Assembly (NCBI GenBank): GCA_023428865.1 | Contig: JAEYWT010000014.1 | Span: 1-11,164 of the forward strand | Reading direction: 5' to 3' | From: Bacteroidota bacterium | Lineage (GTDB): Bacteria > Bacteroidota > Bacteroidia > Flavobacteriales_F > PHOS-HE28 | DNA: 11,164 bases | Part shown: positions 1-5,829 of the stretch, piece by piece | Layout of the letters: each line of letters starts with the position of its first letter | Numbering within the stretch: position 1 is the first letter of the stretch | Translations under genes and position numbers: made by a program | Notes under the pieces: generated by a model | Told to the model about the DNA's origin: nothing | Seen by the model: the letters and a program-made list of their open reading frames with translations, nothing else | Database searches by the model: none

Positions 1-838
1 CCCCATGAAGAGAACAGGAAACTGGATCGCCTGAAACATTGAACCTAGCAAAGTACCCCTTTCGTACAGCACCCGAGGCACCCATACTAGTAGCGAGCGC
101 TTGAAAGGAGCCATCAGGGTCAACATGAACATCCGTAAAGTGGTCCTGACCAGACCATCCATAACTCTTCAACCATAAGAGCGTACCTCCTGCATTGAAC
201 TTGGCGGCAAACGAATCTGCATTCCCCGCTCCGATCGAATTCGTGGACCCCACGACCAGTACATCCCCATTATCCATTTCTGATATCGCCCTCACCTGAC
301 AATAAAACGCCATTGGCAAAATCCTTCTGACCCAGATCACAGCGCCATCAGCATTGAGCTTCATGACCGAACCATCCTCTTGACTAGTTCCAGTACCATC
401 CATGGTTCCCCCAATGTAGATAGCACCTGATGGGCCAGTTGCGAGAACCATGCTTAACCCACCATCATCACCACTAACATGGAAACGCTTTGCCCAAACC
501 AAATTCGACCCTTGAGTATACCGCGATAGTATGAAATCATAGGTACTCGAGAACCCATTAGAAATACCTGCAGCATAAACATCGCCATTCACATGTTCCA
601 CGGTCTGAACGACATAATCGTTCCCTGGACGTTGCATAGTAAGTCTAGGCTGGTCGTACTCACACTGAGCTGATGCCGTTGTCTTCGTAAAACAGATCAC
701 GGCGACGAATATGGTTCGAAGAACAATAAAGACAGAAGACCCATTGACCGTTCTCAAAGAACTCCGATCGACGCACACTAATGACCAAAACACCCAAAAT
801 GTCATCATGTTCGCGCAATCTTTTTGGCTATCATTCAT
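1..838 (-). CDS. Exported delta-60/SBBP-like repeat protein, C-terminus off the left edge
   Basis: This is an uninterrupted minus-strand reading frame of about 279 visible codons that leaves the window at position 1. Around residues 41-57 there is a signal-peptide-like stretch (LRTIFVAVICF, then TTASA followed by QC), with a probable signal peptidase I cut after the ASA. The mature part repeats a pattern of the type G-D-V-Y-A-A-G followed by a D/S-F-x-x-(K/R)-(F/Y) strand and a V/L-W-(A/V/L)-(K/R) strand: GDVYAAG at 85-91, GAIYIGG at 138-144, GDVLVVGSTN at 191-200 and DPDGSF at 240-245. This pattern is typical of delta-60/SBBP beta-propeller-like proteins, which in Bacteroidota often end in a type IX secretion sorting domain; that end is not visible here. 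In-frame ATGs lie at 850, 838, 808 and 805, and a TTG at 757 would give a more usual signal peptide, so the start is uncertain. No Shine-Dalgarno sequence separates the candidates. The ligand or role is unknown. Confidence 0.75.
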   Translation of the reverse strand, partial: MNDSQKDCANMMTFWVFWSLVCVDRSSLRTVNGSSVFIVLRTIFVAVICFTKTTASAQCEYDQPRLTMQRPGNDYVVQTVEHVNGDVYAAGISNGFSSTYDFILSRYTQGSNLVWAKRFHVSGDDGGLSMVLATGPSGAIYIGGTMDGTGTSQEDGSVMKLNADGAVIWVRRILPMAFYCQVRAISEMDNGDVLVVGSTNSIGAGNADSFAAKFNAGGTLLWLKSYGWSGQDHFTDVHVDPDGSFQALATSMGASGAVRKGYFARFNVSGDPVSCSLHG

Positions 839-907
839 TTGCACCGGCATTGGTTGAGAGCTTGGGTTTCGCTACCTGAGCCCCCTTGCCTCTCAGCAAC
901 CTATGGA

Positions 908-915
908 TAAAGATA
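908..915 (-). promoter_or_regulatory. Possible -7 element for the exported repeat protein
   Basis: Read on the minus strand this is TATCTTTA, one base away from the Bacteroidota -7 consensus TAnnTTTG. It lies about 58-70 bases upstream of the candidate starts at 850 and 838. No TTG sits at the usual -33 distance; the nearest is about 31 bases upstream. The call is weak and rests on one motif. Confidence 0.22.
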
Positions 916-1132
916 ATTCCTAGCGGTTACATTCGTGCGCTTCTTTCAACCTGCGCATTGCCGGATAACGATTCCATGGGCTTTCAAGGGCACACCCAGA
1001 GTACGCGATACAATCCGTCCCTGTATTGCCAACGTTCTTGTATAACACTCAATTCCAGCCATATAGCTAGCTTTCCCAATGGGGCTCGATCGCAGGGATC
1101 GGAGTACAACGCAACTCCGTCATGGATGCTAT

Positions 1133-1151
1133 CACGACACTTAGTGCCGTG
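1133..1151. repeat. Imperfect 19-bp palindrome, operator-like
   Basis: CACGACACT (1133-1141) and AGTGCCGTG (1143-1151) are inverted copies that pair at eight of nine positions around a single central base (1142). A one-base centre cannot form a hairpin loop, so a dimeric protein-binding site fits better than an RNA stem. It lies about 220 bases upstream of the methyltransferase start. No regulator is identified, and chance is not excluded. Confidence 0.35.
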
Positions 1152-1283
1152 GGGCCAGTCTGCTATACTTCAACCAGATCAAGGTCAGGTGATTCCAATG
1201 TCACCTACACCGACCCCAAGAGGAATTGCACACGCCTTTCGGCCTTCGCTGAGCCCCAATTTAAGCGCAGATCTGTCAGACCA

Positions 1284-1313
1284 TTGACCCTGCTTGATTT
1301 TGCACCCTACAAT
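1284..1313 (+). promoter_or_regulatory. Possible promoter for the methyltransferase-glycosyltransferase unit
   Basis: TTGACC at 1284-1289 and TACAAT at 1308-1313 are separated by 18 bases. Each hexamer is one base from the general sigma-70 consensus. The ATG of the methyltransferase follows 59 bases after the -10-like box. The box does not match the Bacteroidota form TAnnTTTG; a nearby TACAGTTTTG (1313-1322) has one extra base in the spacer. The call is therefore tentative. Confidence 0.3.
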
Positions 1314-1327
1314 ACAGTTTTGTATTG
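1310..1327. repeat. Perfect inverted repeat overlapping the possible promoter
   Basis: CAATACA (1310-1316) and TGTATTG (1321-1327) are exact inverted copies around the 4-base centre GTTT. The left arm overlaps the -10-like box at 1308-1313. This arrangement fits an operator, or a small hairpin near the 5' end of the transcript. There is no T tract to support a terminator in the plus direction. Confidence 0.4.
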
Positions 1328-1372
1328 ACCGTGTATAGATAACCCCAGTCAATCCGACGAATTCGTAGACAA

Positions 1373-2053
1373 ATGCACAACAACTCCTCCTACCAGCTCC
1401 CTCGTCCAGATCTACTCGACCAACTCCGAACGCCCAGTGCTGTTCTAGATGTCGGCTGCAATAATGGAGCGGTGGCACGGGCATTGAAGTCTCGACATCA
1501 TGAGGCACAAGTATGGGGTATTGAGATAAACCCTGACGCTCTTGCACAGGCATTACCAATCCTTCGAGGTGGGTGGTCTTTGGATCTTGATAACCTTTCC
1601 GAACTGAAAACTAGCCTAGGCACCTTGGAATTCGACCACATCATCGCTGGGGATGTACTAGAGCATACGGTCAAATTCCAAGAAATAACAGGGATCTTAT
1701 ACGCTCACTTGAAACCTGGCGGTAGGATTATCATCTCCGTACCGAACTACGGGCATTGGCATACACTCTGGGTATTCCTAACCAGAAAGTGGCAGCGAAA
1801 TGAACGAGGGATCTTCGACAAAACACATCGAACCGTAATCATGCACGGCAACTTGCCCGAATTCGTTAAGGAGTGCCCCGGGGGTACATTGCGTTTGGTG
1901 AAACGGAATTTCAGGTTCTTCGAAACCAAACGATTCTGGAAACTGAACATGGTCTTTACCTATATGCTGTTCCCCATTCTTCTTGTGCCATATCTAAAGG
2001 ACTTTGTGACCATGGGCTACGTATTTACCATCACGAAGCCTGTGAATGAATGA
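1373..2053 (+). CDS. Class I SAM-dependent methyltransferase (Methyltransf_23 type)
   Basis: This 226-residue protein has the Rossmann-fold SAM-binding features in order. The glycine-rich motif VLDVGCNNG is at 24-32, the acidic residue that binds the ribose hydroxyls is in GIEINP at 49-54, the acceptor-side motif GDVLEH is at 93-98, and LKPGG followed by SVPN is at 113-125. This order matches the Methyltransf_23 family, whose members are often found in polysaccharide and O-antigen gene clusters. The second half (FDKTH at 148-152, then a hydrophobic segment near 192-208) presumably shapes the acceptor site, and the segment could associate with the membrane. The acceptor is unknown; a sugar hydroxyl or a lipid-linked glycan is an inference from the neighbours. 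The stop overlaps the next gene's start as ATGA, so the two are translated from one message. There is no clear Shine-Dalgarno sequence before the ATG. Confidence 0.88.
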   Translation: MHNNSSYQLPRPDLLDQLRTPSAVLDVGCNNGAVARALKSRHHEAQVWGIEINPDALAQALPILRGGWSLDLDNLSELKTSLGTLEFDHIIAGDVLEHTVKFQEITGILYAHLKPGGRIIISVPNYGHWHTLWVFLTRKWQRNERGIFDKTHRTVIMHGNLPEFVKECPGGTLRLVKRNFRFFETKRFWKLNMVFTYMLFPILLVPYLKDFVTMGYVFTITKPVNE

Positions 2054-3027
2054 AGACTTCAGTGGTAATGGCGACCTATAACGGAGGTCGATATCTTGGT
2101 AGTCAACTACGCAGCATTCTGGATGGCTTTGTCGTACCCGACGAGATAATCGTTGTCGATGATGGTTCGACCGATGATACACATGCCATTCTTAAAAAGT
2201 ATCTACCTGCTTTTCCAAGTAGTCAGCTCATACTCAATCACTCGAACTCTGGAGCAACTTCAAGTTTCGTCTCTGCTACCCTGGCATCCACGGGAGATCT
2301 CGTGTTCTTTGCTGATCAGGATGATGTATGGTCACGAGATAAAGTCTCCACCATGCTCGAGGCCGCTTCCTCGCAGCACTCCTCCTTGAAACTCATATTT
2401 TCCAATGGAGTCATCACAGATGCCGAACTGCATAACTCGGATAGAACCATTTTCCAAACACGACGAAGGCCGATACAGATACCGAATGCTGAGAGGCTCA
2501 AAATTGATATTGCTGCCAACCCGGACATCAAAGGCTGTACTATGGCCATTGATGGCTCCTTCGCGAGAGAAATACTCAGGCGGTCGGATCCCTCATTCAG
2601 TATTTATTGGGGGCACGATCATTGGTTGGCCTTGTTCGCATACGGCCTGGGAAAGGTCAAAGCTCTAGATAAGATTCTGATCCAACATCGTTTCCATTCA
2701 CAGAACACTTCACGCGCTGAGCGATTTTCCTTGTTTTCCCATCGCCATATCCACTCCTACATTAAAAAAGCTCAAGCCCAAAGTCATGATCATCTTGTTC
2801 AACGCTACTTGATCGCAATCGAACATGCGAAATCGTGGGGTGATCAGTTCGACACTGAACTAATGCTCGCGCTACAAGAAATACTGAGTGCTGCAGAGGA
2901 GCGACGCTCAGTTACTAAATCCCAATGGTACATGCGCCCGGTAAAAGCGTGGGCGATATACCGAAGTGGAAAGTATCATAGATTCTTCAATGGTGGAGCT
3001 ACTGCAATTCGGGACATCTTTCTATGA
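2050..3027 (+). CDS. Family 2 glycosyltransferase (GT-A fold)
   Basis: This 325-residue protein starts with the family-2 signature MKTSVVMATYNGGRYL. It has the nucleotide-sugar aspartates VVDDGS at 35-40 and the metal-binding DXD region as ADQDDVW at 88-94. A WGHDHW segment at 187-192 sits where the catalytic base region is expected, and QHRFHSQNTS at 212-221 matches the conserved H-x-x-N-x-x ending of the rhamnosyltransferase-like group of GT2 enzymes. No membrane segment is evident, so it should act at the cytoplasmic face of the membrane. It likely adds one sugar to a lipid-linked glycan, but donor and acceptor cannot be read from the sequence. The start lies inside the methyltransferase stop (ATGA at 2050-2053). 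The stop overlaps the end of the convergent flippase gene by 6 bp. Confidence 0.92.
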   Translation: MKTSVVMATYNGGRYLGSQLRSILDGFVVPDEIIVVDDGSTDDTHAILKKYLPAFPSSQLILNHSNSGATSSFVSATLASTGDLVFFADQDDVWSRDKVSTMLEAASSQHSSLKLIFSNGVITDAELHNSDRTIFQTRRRPIQIPNAERLKIDIAANPDIKGCTMAIDGSFAREILRRSDPSFSIYWGHDHWLALFAYGLGKVKALDKILIQHRFHSQNTSRAERFSLFSHRHIHSYIKKAQAQSHDHLVQRYLIAIEHAKSWGDQFDTELMLALQEILSAAEERRSVTKSQWYMRPVKAWAIYRSGKYHRFFNGGATAIRDIFL

Positions 3028-4518
3028 GCTCTCCCTGTTGAGGTTCGCAATGGCCCTTAAAGCAAGATCTTGAAGTTCACGTGTCAAACCAAATGCAAAC
3101 GCAACTGTCCAGTATATAAGCGAGGTTACAACCATAACGATCACTAGATCCAGAGCCGCAAAGCTGGAATTGGGTATGAATGTCAATGCTATGCACAGTA
3201 CAACTACTATTAGCATAACCAATATGGTTCGCCGATCGAACGGCCACAGCTTGTAACGCCGCCACAGGAACCACGTCCGGAAGATGTTGACCGATACCAA
3301 CGCGATCAGTGTGGCCCATGCCGCGCCAACGATGCCCATGCTACGGATCAGAAAGAAGTCGGCGACGAGGTTGATCACGAGCATGGACAAGCTGCTGATC
3401 GCATCCAGCTTGTAGGCCCTGGACATGCTGATGATGCCCACCCCCAATTGCACGGCGCTGGTGATGAGGTAGGCCATGGCGATCACCAAGACCACATCGG
3501 CGGCTCCGGCGTATTCCGCAGGAAGCAGCAGGAAGAGGTCGTCCACACCCACCCAGATGAGCACGAAGAAGTAGCCGCTGATGAGCAATTGCACCAGCGA
3601 GGAACGGCGATAGAGCGCTGCTATGGTGGCCATGTCCCGGCGTTTCCAAGCGTCGGCCAACAGCGGTACGGCGGCTTGTTGGATGGCACGCGCAGGTGTG
3701 GCAATGACCGATCCGAAATAGAATGCCACCGCGTAGTGCGCCACGTAGGTGAGTGAGTTCGCGCCCAGCAAAGCGCCGATCATGAGCTGGTCCATGTTGC
3801 CGAGTACGATACCGGCAAGGCTGGCCGACAGGGTGAAGGCGCTGTACGTCACCATGCTTCGCCCCAACCGACGAGGCATCCAGCGATATGGCCATCCGAT
3901 GGCCCACACACCAGCTCGGCGCAGATCCACCACCAGCAACAGGGTACAGACCAGGAAGACGAGCGTATACCACACCATGAACTGGCCGAACGGCATGGGC
4001 TTCCACGCCTGTAGGCCGATCAGCGCAGTTTGCAATACACGCAAGGCGAATTCGCGGATGAAGGTGGGCTGCACCGTGCGCCGCAACGAGCGACTGTAAC
4101 TGCGCAGAAGGATGAAGTAGACCTCGCTGAAGACGAGTGGCAGGACGAGGAGCCCATACGTTCCGTACAACGCATTGCGGTCGGCGAAGACCTGGGTGAA
4201 ATAACCATGCAACAAGGCGAGCACCAGGCAAGCCAGCAAGCCCATGATGGTGCCGAACGATAGCAGCAGACCGAGTATGCCCCGATTCGCGCGGCCTTCA
4301 TCGCGGAAGTACGGGAAGTACCTGATCACCGTGTTCTCTGCACCGAGCTGTGCTATCTGCGCGGCGATGGTGGCGATGGAAACCAACAAGCGCGTGAGAC
4401 CGAACTCATCGGCTTGTAGCACGCGCGGGTACAGCACCACCACGTTGACAAAGCCCAACGCGATACCGAGATACGCGAGCACCGTGTTCTGTGTGGCTTG
4501 TCTGGCGATGACCCCCAT
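3022..4518 (-). CDS. Wzx/MATE-type polysaccharide flippase
   Basis: This 498-residue, strongly hydrophobic protein has about 12-14 predicted membrane segments and fits the polysaccharide biosynthesis (MOP/MATE exporter) superfamily. The N-terminus carries features usual in Bacteroidota members: ATQNTVLAYLGI at 8-19, EFGLTRLL at 38-45 and ENTVIRYFPYF at 61-71. Such proteins move lipid-linked oligosaccharides across the inner membrane. It is the last gene of the minus-strand operon, starting 18 bases after the upstream glycosyltransferase stop, which supports co-transcription. The last 70 or so codons (plus positions 3022 to about 3240, residues about 427-498) are near 40% GC in two lines counted by hand. 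The three lines next to them in the gene (3241-3420) are 58-60%. The segment still encodes plausible membrane helices, so the gene looks intact; a recombination junction is possible. Confidence 0.9.
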   Translation of the reverse strand: MGVIARQATQNTVLAYLGIALGFVNVVVLYPRVLQADEFGLTRLLVSIATIAAQIAQLGAENTVIRYFPYFRDEGRANRGILGLLLSFGTIMGLLACLVLALLHGYFTQVFADRNALYGTYGLLVLPLVFSEVYFILLRSYSRSLRRTVQPTFIREFALRVLQTALIGLQAWKPMPFGQFMVWYTLVFLVCTLLLVVDLRRAGVWAIGWPYRWMPRRLGRSMVTYSAFTLSASLAGIVLGNMDQLMIGALLGANSLTYVAHYAVAFYFGSVIATPARAIQQAAVPLLADAWKRRDMATIAALYRRSSLVQLLISGYFFVLIWVGVDDLFLLLPAEYAGAADVVLVIAMAYLITSAVQLGVGIISMSRAYKLDAISSLSMLVINLVADFFLIRSMGIVGAAWATLIALVSVNIFRTWFLWRRYKLWPFDRRTILVMLIVVVLCIALTFIPNSSFAALDLVIVMVVTSLIYWTVAFAFGLTRELQDLALRAIANLNRESS

Positions 4519-4536
4519 GGCTCGGGCGAAAGTAGC

Positions 4537-5829
4537 CTACGGTACTACCGCAATGCGCTGTTCGTTGAGCAGCTCCACCATGGTCCTGGCCAATTCGCGG
4601 CGGTCATAACGTTGAATGTCCTGGCCGACCGTTGGCTGCACCCGATCGAAAAGAGAGCGGATGGCGGCTCGCATAGTTGGATCTGGTTCCCTTGGCGCTA
4701 AAAGATGTGTGCTGCCCAACACACGCGCCACATCGCCTGTGCTAGGGCCAACGGCAAGGATGGGGCGGCCTACGGACATGTACTCGTACAGTTTACCCGG
4801 AAGGATGCCCGCGCTGTTCGGTGTATCATTGATCGGCAAGAGCAGCACACGCGCACGTTGCATCTCCTGCATGGCCAACGCATGGCTCACCCGGCCCAAA
4901 CGCTCGATATGCCCGCCAAGTCCAGCCGCAGTGGCGCTTTCCACCACGCTGTGGTCCACCGGACCCACGAATCGTAGAACGAAACGTTCGCGGAACGTGG
5001 GATCCACCTCGCCAATGCCAGCCAATGCCTTCCACAGTCCAGGTAGGTCGCGGGTAGCGCTCATGGAGCCGATGTGGACCAGGCTGAACCGATCATCCAC
5101 GGCAATGTTCTCCTCGGGAACGTCCGCGCGGTCGAAGCCGTTGGTGATCACCTCGACGTTCTTAGCACCCAAGGCTTCAAGGTCATTGGCCCAGCTCCAA
5201 CTCACGGTGACCACACGATCCGCATGGGTGAGCACCTCGCGCTCCAACCGATGCTGCTTGCGATCCGCCCAGTTGGTGAGCGATAGCTGCCCGTAGAAAT
5301 CGATGCCTGTCCACGGGTCGCGGAAGTCGGCGATCCAGGGTAGCCCGGTAGCACGCTTCAGCCCTTGCGCGATCAGGTGCATGCTGTGTGGCGGCCCGGT
5401 GCTGATGATCGCGTCGACAGGATGCTCCTTCACATAGTCCTTCAAGAAACGTATCGAAGGTTTCACCCACCACACGCGCGCATCGGGAATGAAGAAGTTG
5501 CTGCGCACCCACAGCGCGAGATCCTCTTTCCAGCCACCGGCGCGCTTCTCGCTGAGGAAGGCCGTTTGCACGCGCTCGCTCTGCGCACGACCGGTGAAGC
5601 GTTTGTACAGCGAGAACGGCTCGGTGATCGGCTGTTTCACCACTTCTACCTGCACACCCACATCCTTCAACAATCCCGGATCATCGGCCACCACTTCGGG
5701 GTTCTCCGGCGTGTACACCACCGGCTGCCAGCCGAACTCCGGCAGGTACTTGCTCATCTTCAACCAGCGATACACACCGGCGCCACCATTCGGCGGCCAG
5801 TAGTAGCTGATGATGAGGACCCGCTTCAT
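4537..5829 (-). CDS. Family 4 glycosyltransferase (GT-B fold)
   Basis: This 430-residue protein begins MKRVLIISYYWPPNGGAGVY, with the N-terminal loop WPPNGGAG at 11-18 and R21 that are typical of Bacteroidota family-4 glycosyltransferases. DFRDPW at 168-173 and ITNGFD at 228-233 mark the domain junction. The C-terminal donor-binding domain has GKLYEYMSVGRPILAVG at 345-361, which contains the conserved lysine/glutamate of the nucleotide-sugar site. There is no membrane segment, so it should work at the cytoplasmic face and transfer a sugar to a lipid-linked or membrane acceptor. The start overlaps the stop of the upstream YfhO-family gene as ATGA (5826-5829 on the minus strand), and the flippase follows 18 bases downstream. 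It is therefore embedded in an operon that looks devoted to glycan assembly. The sugar specificity is unknown. Confidence 0.92.
   Translation of the reverse strand: MKRVLIISYYWPPNGGAGVYRWLKMSKYLPEFGWQPVVYTPENPEVVADDPGLLKDVGVQVEVVKQPITEPFSLYKRFTGRAQSERVQTAFLSEKRAGGWKEDLALWVRSNFFIPDARVWWVKPSIRFLKDYVKEHPVDAIISTGPPHSMHLIAQGLKRATGLPWIADFRDPWTGIDFYGQLSLTNWADRKQHRLEREVLTHADRVVTVSWSWANDLEALGAKNVEVITNGFDRADVPEENIAVDDRFSLVHIGSMSATRDLPGLWKALAGIGEVDPTFRERFVLRFVGPVDHSVVESATAAGLGGHIERLGRVSHALAMQEMQRARVLLLPINDTPNSAGILPGKLYEYMSVGRPILAVGPSTGDVARVLGSTHLLAPREPDPTMRAAIRSLFDRVQPTVGQDIQRYDRRELARTMVELLNEQRIAVVP

Larger units (their letters stand above)
851..1372. other. Gene-free intergenic stretch (about 520 bp)
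   Basis: I see no credible coding region here. The short open frames on both strands have no recognisable motifs, no signal or membrane pattern, and one runs antisense into the methyltransferase. One line counted by hand (1021-1080) is 40% GC. The stretch holds a 6-bp hairpin (arms 1100-1105 and 1114-1119), an imperfect 19-bp dyad (1133-1151), a perfect 7-bp inverted repeat (1310-1327) and a possible promoter before the methyltransferase. It separates two divergent genes, so it would hold both control regions. It could also be the eroded remains of a lost gene or mobile element, but I cannot show that. Confidence 0.6.

Noticed and set aside
851..900. Possible hairpin between TTGAGAG (853-859) and CTCTCAGCAA (891-900)
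   Set aside because: The arms match only partly, the loop is about 30 bases, and no T tract follows.
886..1287. 133-codon plus-strand frame in the gene-free stretch
   Set aside because: No motif, membrane segment or start signal; composition is unlike the neighbouring genes. It cannot be excluded completely, but nothing supports it.
3341..4231. 296-codon minus-strand frame overlapping the flippase
   Set aside because: It is an alternative frame of the flippase gene with low-complexity Arg/His/Pro content and no recognisable domain.
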